A DNA stretch of 64,000 bases from Yinghuangia soli (GTDB lineage: Bacteria > Actinomycetota > Actinomycetes > Streptomycetales > Streptomycetaceae). Positions 38,648 through 47,042 of the stretch are shown here, in pieces. Location of the stretch: contig NZ_JAKFHA010000030.1 of assembly GCF_021502675.1 (NCBI RefSeq), positions 1 to 64,000 of the forward strand. Direction: 5' to 3'. The notes under the pieces are model-generated. The model had not been told where the DNA came from. It did not search any database and worked only from the letters and a program-made list of their open reading frames with translations. The number at the start of each line of letters is the position of its first letter. Position 1 is the first letter of the stretch. The position numbers and the translations under genes are program-made.

Positions 38648-41185
38648 GTGGCCGACGGCGTCCAGGACGTGCTGTGGCTCGCGGGTCGCGAACTCGGCGC
38701 GAGCGTGCTCGGCCGCGAGCATTTGCGGCGCGACCCGCAGCCGTCCGGCACCCCGCCCGTCCGGACCGAGTCGGCGCCTTCCCCGGCATCGGTCGAACAC
38801 GCGGTACGCGACGGCCGCTTTGCGTTCCCCGGCCGGCACCGGAAAGGCGACTGGCGAGCGGTCCGCCCCGGGGACCGTGACCTGCTGCTTCGGCTCTTGG
38901 AACGCGACGACCCGGAGCTGAACGCCTCTCTGTTCCGCTCCTCGGACTGGCCCGCGCTGCGCATGGCGGTCCTCGCGCAGCGCCGCTTCACGCCGCACCG
39001 CGGCGAACCGCGGCCGACCACCGCGCCGTGGCCGTTCCCCGACCCGTGGGGACCCGCCGATCCCCTGCCGCCTGCGGCGGCGGGCGGCGTCGGTGTCCCC
39101 GCCCGCGAGACGCTCCCGCTCCCGCTCGCCTCGTCGCTGCGGTCGTACGTCCTCAACAGCAACCGGCGCTCCGACGCCCAGGCCGCGCTCGCCGCAGCCG
39201 ACCCGGACCTCGCCATCCGCGCGCTGATGCGCGGCGTGCCCGGCGGCATGCACGGCGGCCGCTTGGCCCGGCTCCGGGCGGCGGTCACGCTGTGCGCGGC
39301 CGGCCGGGTGGGCGAACTGCGCCTGGTCCTCGACACCGCCCCGCTCGATCTGCCGGGCATCCCGCCCGAGGTCGTACGCGACGAACTCCTGGGCATCCGG
39401 CCGCCGGACCGGCTGCGCAGGCTTCTCGCGGCCGAGCACGGTCCGGACGCGTTCATCGCCCGGCTGCGTGCCGCCCTGCGGATCCCGTACGCCCGGTCGG
39501 TGGTCAAGGCCGTCCTGGAACCGCCGTGGGAGGACGTCGCCGCCGCGCACGACCGGGAGCCGCTGCCGTGGCCGGCGGCCGTGGCGCTCGTCGAACATCC
39601 GCGCTGCCCGGCGCCGTTGCTGGGCAGGTTGGTCGCGATCCATCCGCGCGCCACGATGCGGGTGGCCCGCCCCGGGCCCGAGACCTCGGCGCGGTGCGCC
39701 GCGTTGGGCGAAGACCAACTCACCAAGCAGGTCGTGTTGCGCGGTGTCGCGACGGGTGCGCTGACCGCGGACGACCTGACCGCCCGCATAGGGCCGGCCC
39801 GGATCGCGCTCACCGCGCTCGTCGACGGCGAAATAGGCAGCGTCGCCACGTGCACGGTGGCCGCCGGCACCATCCGATCGATGCTCGCGCAGGCGGGCGA
39901 CAAGGACTCGGGCGTATGGCGCACGGTGTTCACGATGCTGCCGCACTACGACGGCACTGTCGCCGAACTGCTGGACGAGGCGGCAAAGCATCCGCGCCGC
40001 GACATCCCCGCGGGTCCGGACCGCGGACCGGACGCGCCACCGTCCTTGGGACGGCAGGCCGCATGGGCGTACGCGACCCTCATCGGACTCCTCGGTCCGG
40101 AACACGTCGGCAGCGCCCTCGACTTCCTCGACGACCGCGGGCTCGCATCGCTGGCCCGAACCCCGGGCGTCCCGCGGCAGATCGCCGACCATGTGCTCGC
40201 CCACGGCGGTCCCGCCGCACGCCTCTCGCTCGCCGCCAACCCGGCGATCCATGTCGACGCCCTCGAAGCGCTCGTCCTCGGCAGCGGCGACCCTGCGGTC
40301 GCGTCGGCGGCGTACCGGAACCCGCGCTGTCCGCACACCTTGCGTCGGCACATCATCTCGGCGGACGTGTTCGACGACGCGCTGCGCGCCGAACTGCCCG
40401 ATGATGCGCACGCGTTCTGGCACCGGCTGGCGTCCCCCGACCTTGCCCAGCTGCTCCGGGTCGCCGACGCGTACGGCGACGGCAGGCATCCCGTGCGCCT
40501 GCGCGCCGCGTACCGGATCGCCGACCTGCACGGAACGGACGCGCTCCCGGGTTCGTGGGACAACCCCGAGATCGTCCAGGCCCGCGACAGCGGCGACATC
40601 AAGCCCTTGCGAGAGGCGGTGCGCGACCTGGACGCGCGGCAGCTTGCGGCGGTGCGCGGTGGCGGCACACTCCGGCTGTTCCGGACCCCGGACGAGATGG
40701 AGGCGGTCACCGACCCCGGCCTCGACTGGGGGTCGGTGACCGCCGTCGACCGGGCCGGGGAACTCCGCGACTACCTCCTCAAATACCTGCTGGCGCGCCA
40801 CGACTGCCCGGTGGAGTGGGCCCGCGACGTCCTCGTCGACCCGCCGCGGCCGCGAACGAGCCCGGCCATGCGGGGCCCCGTCATGGCCCGGTATCGCGCT
40901 TTGGCGGTCGAGGAGATGCGGGCCGGCCCGGTCTCTTGGGACGACCCCGCCGCCGTGCTGGCCAGTGGAGCGGCCGACCCCGCGGAGTTCCTCGCCGCCA
41001 CGCGCGCCGCGCAGACCGTCACCGCCGCAGTCGGCCACCTCCCGCTCGCCCGCGCCGCGGCCCGGCTGCTCCACGACGAACTCGGGGACCGCGTGGACTC
41101 CTGGGTGGTACTCGTCCGGCTGCTGCAAAACGATCCGCAGGCCACCCTGCCGGAACTGGCGGCCGCGGCAAGGGCGGCCACCTAG
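38648..41185 (+). CDS. Large alpha-helical repeat-like protein of unknown function
   Basis: An 845-residue protein with no recognised domain. From about residue 170 to the end it is a series of Leu/Ala/Asp/Arg-rich amphipathic helices with recurring phrases such as RNPRCPHTLRRHI, VEHPRCPAPLLGRLV and NPAIHVDALEAL, each HP(R)C-P-x-x-L-type. That suggests an array of alpha-solenoid repeats (HEAT- or leucine-rich-variant-like). The N-terminal 120 residues are Pro/Arg-rich. No signal peptide or membrane helix is seen. GTG 38648 follows GAGGGGAGG. It stands after the SMI1/KNR4 gene (149 bases). A protein-interaction scaffold is the inference; no enzyme motif is visible. Confidence 0.8.
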   Translation: MADGVQDVLWLAGRELGASVLGREHLRRDPQPSGTPPVRTESAPSPASVEHAVRDGRFAFPGRHRKGDWRAVRPGDRDLLLRLLERDDPELNASLFRSSDWPALRMAVLAQRRFTPHRGEPRPTTAPWPFPDPWGPADPLPPAAAGGVGVPARETLPLPLASSLRSYVLNSNRRSDAQAALAAADPDLAIRALMRGVPGGMHGGRLARLRAAVTLCAAGRVGELRLVLDTAPLDLPGIPPEVVRDELLGIRPPDRLRRLLAAEHGPDAFIARLRAALRIPYARSVVKAVLEPPWEDVAAAHDREPLPWPAAVALVEHPRCPAPLLGRLVAIHPRATMRVARPGPETSARCAALGEDQLTKQVVLRGVATGALTADDLTARIGPARIALTALVDGEIGSVATCTVAAGTIRSMLAQAGDKDSGVWRTVFTMLPHYDGTVAELLDEAAKHPRRDIPAGPDRGPDAPPSLGRQAAWAYATLIGLLGPEHVGSALDFLDDRGLASLARTPGVPRQIADHVLAHGGPAARLSLAANPAIHVDALEALVLGSGDPAVASAAYRNPRCPHTLRRHIISADVFDDALRAELPDDAHAFWHRLASPDLAQLLRVADAYGDGRHPVRLRAAYRIADLHGTDALPGSWDNPEIVQARDSGDIKPLREAVRDLDARQLAAVRGGGTLRLFRTPDEMEAVTDPGLDWGSVTAVDRAGELRDYLLKYLLARHDCPVEWARDVLVDPPRPRTSPAMRGPVMARYRALAVEEMRAGPVSWDDPAAVLASGAADPAEFLAATRAAQTVTAAVGHLPLARAAARLLHDELGDRVDSWVVLVRLLQNDPQATLPELAAAARAAT

Positions 41186-41405
41186 GTATGGCTACGGCCG
41201 GTTGCCTTCGAGTCATCACTCGGCCCGGACGTGGACGGTGGCGGACCCGGTCGGGAGCGGCGGTGCGTCGCCGCGTTGTACGGCGGTAGCCGCCGCCGAC
41301 CACCCCGCCGCGGCGACCGATCCGGCAACAGGGCACGATCCGTGCCCGCGGCACGCCACTCAACCCCACACACCATCCACCGATCAGATGATCCGAGGAA
41401 CCGGC

Positions 41406-42728
41406 CTAGGCCGGCTCTACCCCTGCCGGGGCGGGTTCGGCGTTCACTTTCCTGCGGTCGAGGAAGGTGACGGTCAGCAGGGCGGTGACGGACGCGATGA
41501 TCAGGATGGGCATCAGATCGGTTGCGTCGTCGCCGAGGAGGGCGGCGGCCAGGACGGTGGCGGTGATCGGGAGGCGCGTCGCAGCCACGCCTGACGCGCA
41601 GATACCTGCGGCCAGGGCCGGGGCCATGCCGAAGCCTGGCAGCGCGCCGCACGCGATGCCGACCGCGGAGCCGATCATCAGCGCCGGGAAGATCGGGCCG
41701 CCGCGCAGGCTGCCGAGTGCGATGCCCCAGCCGATCATCTTGGCCAGGATGAGCGCGACGAGCGCGAGGATGCTCCACGCTTCGGGCTCAGCGGCGAGGA
41801 GTCCGACGGTCGTCTGGCCGGAGAGGGCGACCTCCTCCGGGGACCGGTCGGCGATCAGCGCGTACGCGGTGATGCAGACGCCGATGGCGACCGCGCACCC
41901 GAAGATGCGCGGGCCGGACAGCTTCGTCCACGCCTCGGTACGTCGGCCGACCGCGAACCCGGTGGCGATCAGGACCGCGACCAGGACGGCCATCGGGATG
42001 CCCCACAGGAAGTCCCCGGCGTCGGGCAGCCCGGCCGGGGGCTTCTCGGGGAGCGACAGCGCACCGATCTTGAGCCCGGTCCAGTGGCCGAAGCCGGTGA
42101 AGACCAGGGCGCCGATGCCGCAGGCGAGAAGGCAGGGGACGATCACGAGCATGCGGGCGGGGCCGGCGAGGGCGACGCCTTCCAGGACCATGACGGCCGG
42201 GATCAGCGGGCTCCCGAAGATCGTGGCGATACCGGCGGTCGAGCCCGCGTTGCCCAGGACCGTGGCGGCCTTGGGGTTCGCGGCCCGCTTCGCGGCGGGC
42301 AGGGCCAGGAGGGCGACGGCACTGCCCAACGCCATGAGCGGTGCCTCGGGGCCGAGCATCACGCCCAGTGGCAGACAGGCGATGGCCGCGAGCGCGACGC
42401 CCGGGGCCTCTTTGGGGACGATCGGCGGTCCGCCGAGGCCGTGGACCGGGACGTGTCCACCGTGCCCCGGCATGCGGGTGATGATCGGTACGGCCAGCAG
42501 TCCGGCGAGAGTCAGGGTCGGGAGTCCCCACCACCAGGGCGCCCGGTCGTAGCCGAGGGCGTCCGGCGCCGACTCCCAGATCCAGTGCTGCAGTTCGTGC
42601 ACGAACCCGACGAACCAGAACGCGACGAGCGAGACGGGAATGCCGACGAGCGCGGAGAGCAGCAGGAGCTTCAGTGCCCGCCGGTCGGTCAGGAGACTCT
42701 GAAGCGTCGGCGCCTGCGGCTCGCTCAT
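41406..42728 (-). CDS. ClC-family chloride channel / anion transporter
   Basis: A 440-residue ClC protein with about ten membrane helices. The selectivity segments can be found: LGVMLGPEAPLMALGSA (GPEAP, resembling the G(K/R)EGP motif), GNAGSTAGIATIFGSPLIPAVM, and GSLRGGPIFPALMIGSAVG (GGxFxP-like). The exchanger or channel mode cannot be decided: the usual gating glutamate occurs as the E of GPEAP, in line with transporter-type ClC. The ATG at 42728 has a GGGGA site; an upstream ATG at 42761 is possible. It sits alone between the repeat-protein gene, which converges, and the ATPase gene. Confidence 0.9.
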   Translation of the reverse strand: MSEPQAPTLQSLLTDRRALKLLLLSALVGIPVSLVAFWFVGFVHELQHWIWESAPDALGYDRAPWWWGLPTLTLAGLLAVPIITRMPGHGGHVPVHGLGGPPIVPKEAPGVALAAIACLPLGVMLGPEAPLMALGSAVALLALPAAKRAANPKAATVLGNAGSTAGIATIFGSPLIPAVMVLEGVALAGPARMLVIVPCLLACGIGALVFTGFGHWTGLKIGALSLPEKPPAGLPDAGDFLWGIPMAVLVAVLIATGFAVGRRTEAWTKLSGPRIFGCAVAIGVCITAYALIADRSPEEVALSGQTTVGLLAAEPEAWSILALVALILAKMIGWGIALGSLRGGPIFPALMIGSAVGIACGALPGFGMAPALAAGICASGVAATRLPITATVLAAALLGDDATDLMPILIIASVTALLTVTFLDRRKVNAEPAPAGVEPA

Positions 42729-42784
42729 GTGTGCGTCCCCGTCTGTCCGGTTCACTGCCATATCCGAGGCAGTAAATCAGACAT

Positions 42785-43240
42785 TCAAGGCAAATCATCC
42801 GATCGGCACTCCGGCAGCGCGAGAGCGAAACGGACGGCTTTTCCGTAGCGCGAGGGCTCGATCCAGCAATGCGAGGTGAGCGCGGCGACGACCAGGAGCC
42901 CGCGCCCGTTCTCGGCGCCGGCCGGGACGTCCGAACCAGGCAGCTCGAAGGCCACCGCCCCGCAGTCGTGCACGGAGCCGGACAGGATGCGGAGGTCTTC
43001 CAGGAGCGTCAACGTCAGCCGGATCGGCGACCCGGTCGCGTGAAGGAGGGAGTTGGTGACGAGTTCGCTGACGACCACCAGCACGTCGTCCGCGCTTTCG
43101 TCGGGGACGGACACCTCGCGGCCGAGGCACCCCCGTACGGATTTGCGGATTTCGCGGACAAGTTGCGGGCCGGCGGGCCGGAACTCCTGGTCGAGAAGGG
43201 TGCGGCCGCCGGACGGACAAGCGGCAAGGGCTGTGGACAT
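42785..43240 (-). CDS. Anti-sigma-type (RsbW/HATPase) regulatory protein
   Basis: A 151-residue GHKL-ATPase of the type found as single-domain serine kinases or anti-sigma factors. The N-box is VVSELVTNSLLHA, and the ATP lid glycines are in ENGRGLLVVAALTSHC. The usual N-terminal segment ends with REIRKSVRGCLGREVSVPDE. Such proteins in Streptomyces are numerous and often sit beside XRE/DUF397 genes. The start ATG 43240 has GGGAGG six bases before it. It diverges from the XRE-DUF397-graspetide operon; the spacer between them carries two palindromic motifs, suggesting linked control. Confidence 0.85.
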   Translation of the reverse strand: MSTALAACPSGGRTLLDQEFRPAGPQLVREIRKSVRGCLGREVSVPDESADDVLVVVSELVTNSLLHATGSPIRLTLTLLEDLRILSGSVHDCGAVAFELPGSDVPAGAENGRGLLVVAALTSHCWIEPSRYGKAVRFALALPECRSDDLP

Positions 43241-43270
43241 GCGGCCTCCCGGGCCGGTCAACACACGCTG

Positions 43271-43288
43271 AGTGACTGGCTGTTCACC
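43271..43288. promoter_or_regulatory. BldD-like box AGTGA-N8-TCACC
   Basis: AGTGA at 43271 and TCACC at 43284 are the inverted halves of the published BldD consensus, separated by eight bases. It lies between the divergent ATPase and XRE genes. Confidence 0.4.
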
Positions 43289-43302
43289 AGGACGATACAT
43301 TG

Positions 43303-43318
43303 CGCGTAACGTTACGCG
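43303..43318. promoter_or_regulatory. 16-bp perfect palindrome in the XRE promoter region
   Basis: cgcgtaac followed by its exact complement gttacgcg, with no spacer, 112 bases before the XRE start. It is a candidate operator for the XRE/DUF5753 protein itself. Confidence 0.6.
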
Positions 43319-43429
43319 TCACCAAACGCGATATCTCACCCGGAAGGGAACGCTGTGGACGCGCGGGCACCGACTGCCGCGCGGGTGGGGCAAGATGCAC
43401 GGGCAGGCTTCGATCAGAGGGAGTGTGCG

Positions 43430-44266
43430 GTGGCCCTGGCACCGACCTATGCGCGGCGCGAACTCGGCGCCGAGCTCAAACGGTTGCGCGAGGCCGCGCG
43501 GCTGACACAGGCGGTCGTGGCCAAGGCGCACAAGTGGAGCACGGCCAAGATGATCCGCCTCGAAGGCGGCTTGGTGACGCTGACGCTCCACGACCTGCAT
43601 CTGCTCGCCGACTTCTACGGAGCCGACGAGGACGAACGACTCACTCTGATCGAGCTGATGGAGCGCGCCGAGGAGGGTCAGTGGTGGCACGCATACGGCC
43701 GGATCGTGCCCCTGGTCCTCGACGAATTCCTGGCTCTTGAGGCGCAAGCGGCGAGCATCAGCAATATGCAGATGACGACAGTCCCCGGACTGCTGCAGTG
43801 CCGCAGCTACGCCGAGGCCATGTTCAGGAACGCGGCCAAGGTCCCAGACCCGGATGATGCCGCAGCGCTCGTGGATCTGCGCATGAAGCGCCAACGAGTG
43901 CTCAGCGAAGGCACGGCCTTCGACGCAACCATCAGTGAAGTCCTTCTGCTGCAGCCCATGGGCGGACGCGAGGTCCTCAAAGACCAACTCGCCCACCTGG
44001 CAAGGATGGCGGAGCTCCCCAATGTCACCATTCGCGTCGTTCCGCTGAGCACAGAGCAACCGCTGACCATCGGCGGTCTCATCCTCTTCGACTTCGCTGA
44101 CCAGGCGACGCCCGTTTCGTACACCGAGGATTTCGGCGGCATCACACCGCATCACAACCAGATCGATGTGCGGCGCCATCGTCGAGAGGCCGACCGTGTC
44201 AGGAGCATGGCGTGGTCACCGGAAGAGTCCCTGACCAACATCCAAGCGAGGCTGCGAGAACTATGA
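43430..44266 (+). CDS. XRE-family regulator with DUF5753 domain
   Basis: A 278-residue protein: an XRE HTH at residues about 10-65 (RRELGAELKRLREAARLTQ, then KMIRLEGGLVTLTLHDLHLL) and a DUF5753 domain to the end (NMQMTTVPGLLQCRSYAEAM, LLLQPMGGREVLKDQLAHLA). It is the WhiJ-like partner of the next gene, DUF397. The GTG at 43430 was chosen over the ORF's first codon because GAGGGAG lies just upstream. The next start overlaps by four bases. In Streptomyces this pair often acts as a developmental or metabolic repressor system. It precedes the graspetide genes in the same direction and may control them. Confidence 0.9.
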   Translation: MALAPTYARRELGAELKRLREAARLTQAVVAKAHKWSTAKMIRLEGGLVTLTLHDLHLLADFYGADEDERLTLIELMERAEEGQWWHAYGRIVPLVLDEFLALEAQAASISNMQMTTVPGLLQCRSYAEAMFRNAAKVPDPDDAAALVDLRMKRQRVLSEGTAFDATISEVLLLQPMGGREVLKDQLAHLARMAELPNVTIRVVPLSTEQPLTIGGLILFDFADQATPVSYTEDFGGITPHHNQIDVRRHRREADRVRSMAWSPEESLTNIQARLREL

Positions 44267-44451
44267 CCGAGACCTACTGGCGGAAGTCGTCCTACTCCGG
44301 TGCACAGGCGTCGGACTGTGTTGAGGTCGCACCGCTAAGCCAGGCAACTGGTGTACGTGACAGCAAGTCCCCCACCCTCGGCCACCTCGAACTCACGCCG
44401 GCCACCTGGGACGCATTGCTCGACGAACTCAAGGGCACCTCTGTACCGTGA
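44263..44451 (+). CDS. DUF397 protein
   Basis: A 62-residue protein of the DUF397 (BldB/WhiJ-associated) family. It begins ETYWRKSSYSGAQASDCVEV, the characteristic start WRKSSYSG...CVEV, and ends LELTPATWDALLDELKG, matching the family's WxxF/L pattern. It overlaps the XRE gene by four bases (ATGA), so the two proteins are made together, as is usual for this regulator-modulator pair. Length is typical. Confidence 0.92.
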   Translation: MTETYWRKSSYSGAQASDCVEVAPLSQATGVRDSKSPTLGHLELTPATWDALLDELKGTSVP

Positions 44452-44457
44452 TAGTGC

Positions 44458-44483
44458 GTCACGCAACGACTCCGTGGCGTGAC
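44458..44483. repeat. Short inverted repeat between DUF397 and the graspetide precursor
   Basis: Arms gtcacgc / gcgtgac with a 12-base spacer, just after the DUF397 stop. It may be a weak terminator, an attenuator or an operator for the downstream RiPP genes. Confidence 0.4.
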
Positions 44484-44547
44484 TTACCGGTGCCGCCGAG
44501 CCGGGACGTCGGAGTCAGCGGCACCAAGGCAAAGGGATGAGTGACCC

Positions 44548-44799
44548 ATGACATCAGCTCAGGTCCCTTGGGCACTCCGACTGGTCACGGACCGACTGCC
44601 GGTCGGACCCCCGGAGTACGCCTCCGTAGTCCTCGACCCGACTACGCAAATGGCCCGCTACACCGATGCCGACGGCGTCGTCGTAGAGATGGGCGAGCGT
44701 GGCACCTCACGTACCCGCGGCACTGCCTCGATGTCCGGTGGCGGCGATGGGAATAGCCCTCAAACCCAGTCGCAGGACGACAATACGACCGACTACTAG
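44548..44799 (+). CDS. tgmA: Graspetide (ATP-grasp-modified RiPP) precursor peptide
   Basis: An 83-residue peptide with the pattern of ATP-grasp-target RiPP precursors: a leader containing PWALRLVTDRLPVG and the conserved-looking YASVVLDPTTQMARYTDADG stretch, then a core rich in Thr/Ser and Asp. Hydroxyl donors are Thr53, Ser54, Thr56, Thr59, Ser61 and Ser63; a GGGDGNSP turn occupies 64-71; acid acceptors are Asp77, Asp78 and Asp82. Esters between the two arms would give a stem-loop. Asp67-Gly68 at the tip is the type of site converted to aspartimide. The ATG has AAGGGA about ten bases before it. The maturase and methyltransferase genes follow directly. The family call is from motif memory. 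Confidence 0.88.
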   Translation: MTSAQVPWALRLVTDRLPVGPPEYASVVLDPTTQMARYTDADGVVVEMGERGTSRTRGTASMSGGGDGNSPQTQSQDDNTTDY

Positions 44800-44812
44800 T
44801 CGGACTGATCAC

Positions 44813-45814
44813 TTGGCATCGACCGTCCTCGTACTCACTGCCCTCGAGGACATCACCGCTGATCTCGTTGTCGGCGCCCTCAACGATCGCGAAGTCGCAG
44901 TGATGCGATGCGATCCGGCGGATATCGGGCGGGGGCTGTCCTTCGCCGGTTCGATCGGCGCAGGCACGGCTGCATGGAGCGGGCGGCTGCGCACAGCAAG
45001 TCGCAGCGTGGAACTTGAGGATGTGGCGTCCGTCTACTACCGGCGGCCCACTTCGTACTCCGACCGATATGCCGACCTCCCCGCACAGGCCCGTGACTTT
45101 GCCACGGCAGAGGCACGTCACGGGCTCGGCGGCCTTCTGCACAGCATCCCTGGAGCTCGATACGTCAACCATCCGGCTGCGGTCGCCCGTGCCGACTTCA
45201 AGCCGGCGCAGTTGCAACTCGCTGCCCGTATCGGATTGCAGGTTCCGCCGACGTTGGTGACCAACGACGTCGATGCCGCCCGCTCATTTGCGGACGAACA
45301 TGGGCCAGTGGTCTACAAGACGTTCCGTGGTCTTCCTCCGGGAACCGATGGCGGGGCCGGGGCCATCTGGACTCAGCGCGTAGCCAGCGAAACCTTTGAC
45401 GAGGCCATCTCGGTCACGGCGCACATGTTCCAGGCCGAGATCCCGAAGGCATGCGACGTACGCATGACGGTCGTCGGCCGACAAGTCTTCGCCCAGCGCA
45501 TCATCGAACCAAACGGCGAGCTCGATTGGCGACGCGGCCGATGGGACGACCTGCGCTATGAGCCGGTTGTGGTGCCCCAGGTCATCAAGGCTGCTGCCCT
45601 CGACTTCCTCGGATCGATGCATCTCGCCTTTGGATGCTTTGACTGCGCACTCTGTGGATCGGCAGTCAGCCCGGAGTCGTGGTGGTTCATCGAGTGCAAC
45701 AGCAATGGCCAGTGGGGCTGGCTTCCGGACTTCAAGGACATCGCTGAAGCCTTCGCCGACCTCCTCGCACCTTCTCTTCCATGGCAACACCCGAACGGAG
45801 ACCGCGGCCGATGA
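44813..45814 (+). CDS. tgmB: ATP-grasp peptide maturase (ester-forming graspetide ligase)
   Basis: A 333-residue ATP-grasp ligase that should activate Asp/Glu side chains of the precursor with ATP and join them to Thr/Ser hydroxyls. It starts VLVLTALEDITADLVV and contains YYRRPTSYSDRY (75-86), the hallmark of this maturase group. Further features are Lys169 in VVYKTFRGLPP, DVRMTVVGRQVFAQRI (215-230) and Glu294/Asn296 in FIECNSNGQWGW for metal binding. I chose TTG 44813 because it gives the expected N-terminus 13 bases after the precursor stop; ATGs upstream lie inside the precursor in another frame. The methyltransferase gene overlaps its stop by four bases. Confidence 0.92.
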   Translation: MASTVLVLTALEDITADLVVGALNDREVAVMRCDPADIGRGLSFAGSIGAGTAAWSGRLRTASRSVELEDVASVYYRRPTSYSDRYADLPAQARDFATAEARHGLGGLLHSIPGARYVNHPAAVARADFKPAQLQLAARIGLQVPPTLVTNDVDAARSFADEHGPVVYKTFRGLPPGTDGGAGAIWTQRVASETFDEAISVTAHMFQAEIPKACDVRMTVVGRQVFAQRIIEPNGELDWRRGRWDDLRYEPVVVPQVIKAAALDFLGSMHLAFGCFDCALCGSAVSPESWWFIECNSNGQWGWLPDFKDIAEAFADLLAPSLPWQHPNGDRGR

Positions 45815-47022
45815 ACTCATCTCCGGGCCGACTCGACGACCTCGACGCCGATGCCGCAGAGCTGCGTGAGCAGCTCGGCGCGTCGCTCCTCGCCGATGGC
45901 GTGCTCGGCGACCCGGCCTGGCGCAAGGCCGTCGAACGGGTCCCTCGGCACCTGTTCACACCCGGCTTCTACCTGCCCGGGGGCGAGCGCGACGCGTACG
46001 GACTACCCCTCTGGGAACCCGTCACAGCCGTACGCGACTACCAGCGTTGGCTTTCCGCTGCGTACTCCGACGCCACGCTGATCACGCAGTTCGACGGGAC
46101 GGAACCGGATTGGGCAAGCGCCGCCGTACGTCATGGCGGCGTCCCCACCTCCTCGTCGACGTTGCCATCGCTGGTGGTCCGCATGTGGGACGACGCCGAA
46201 ATCGACGACGGACACCACGTGCTGGAGATCGGCACCGGCGCCGGCTACTCGACCGCGCTTGCCTGTGACCGCCTCGGCTCCGGACTAGTCACTTCTGTCG
46301 AGGTGGACGCCCGTCGCCTCGACCAAGCGGCAGACTCCTTGTACAGCTGTGGCTATGTCCCCAGCTTGGCTGTCGCCGACGGAGCGTACGGCTATTGGCC
46401 GGAAGCACCGTACGACCGGATCGTCGCGGCGTGCTCATTCCGCCACATCCCCCCGGCCCTCATCGCGCAGACCCGCCCCGGCGGGAAGATCCTCGTCACT
46501 TTGGGAGGGTGGCTGCATGGGTACGCCCGTGTGCTGCTGACCGTGAGCGAGGACGGCACCGCGGACGGGCCTCTCCTCGACGGAACCGTTTCCTTCATGC
46601 CCGCCCGCACGCACGCGGCACCCGCCTTTGGTGATCCGGCCCGTTGGGCCGCCCGCATCACCGGCGCCGCACGGACGCCCCGGCACACCCCGGAACGTTT
46701 CAGCGCTCCTACCGACCAAGCGTTCCAGTTGCGGTATCTCGTCCAAACAGCGGTGCCGAACGCACAGACCATTGCCCTGGGAGACACCACGTACCTCGTC
46801 GATGTCGTGAGCGGCTCCGCGGCGACTCTCACACGGGACGGCGATCGCTGGCAGGTACGGGAGTCCGGGGCCTTGAAGCTCTGGGACCGCGTCGAGGACG
46901 TGCTGGACGCCTACGACGCTGCCGGCAGACCCCGCCTGGACGCCTTTCGACTGCACGTCGGACCTGACGGGCAGACCCTGCGGCATCCTCAGATGCCGCC
47001 GCTGACCTTGCCATTCGACTGA
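45811..47022 (+). CDS. tgmC: PIMT-like methyltransferase of the graspetide system
   Basis: A 403-residue SAM-dependent methyltransferase related to protein-L-isoaspartate O-methyltransferase, with a long extra C-terminal domain. The SAM motif is HVLEIGTGAGYSTALACDR (about 136-154) and VPTSSSTLPSLVVRMWD matches the substrate-side motif of the family. In the studied fuscimiditide and amycolimiditide systems this enzyme methylates an Asp in the cross-linked peptide, which then closes to an aspartimide. Start ATG 45811 overlaps the maturase stop (ATGA); an upstream ATG at 45781 would enter the maturase reading region. It closes the operon; the convergent serine-hydrolase gene ends 18 bases later. 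Confidence 0.92.
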   Translation: MNSSPGRLDDLDADAAELREQLGASLLADGVLGDPAWRKAVERVPRHLFTPGFYLPGGERDAYGLPLWEPVTAVRDYQRWLSAAYSDATLITQFDGTEPDWASAAVRHGGVPTSSSTLPSLVVRMWDDAEIDDGHHVLEIGTGAGYSTALACDRLGSGLVTSVEVDARRLDQAADSLYSCGYVPSLAVADGAYGYWPEAPYDRIVAACSFRHIPPALIAQTRPGGKILVTLGGWLHGYARVLLTVSEDGTADGPLLDGTVSFMPARTHAAPAFGDPARWAARITGAARTPRHTPERFSAPTDQAFQLRYLVQTAVPNAQTIALGDTTYLVDVVSGSAATLTRDGDRWQVRESGALKLWDRVEDVLDAYDAAGRPRLDAFRLHVGPDGQTLRHPQMPPLTLPFD

Positions 47023-47042
47023 CCTCGGCGACCTTGAGGTCA
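47020..47042. terminator. Small hairpin between the graspetide operon and the serine-hydrolase gene
   Basis: Seven-bp arms (tgacctc / gaggtca) with a 9-base loop, spanning the end of the methyltransferase gene and the last codon of the convergent serine hydrolase. Confidence 0.45.

Noticed and set aside
37979..41128. 1049-codon minus-strand open frame
   Set aside because: Antisense to the large repeat protein; the composition (Arg/Gly/Val) is that of a shadow, and the plus-strand gene has the good ribosome site.
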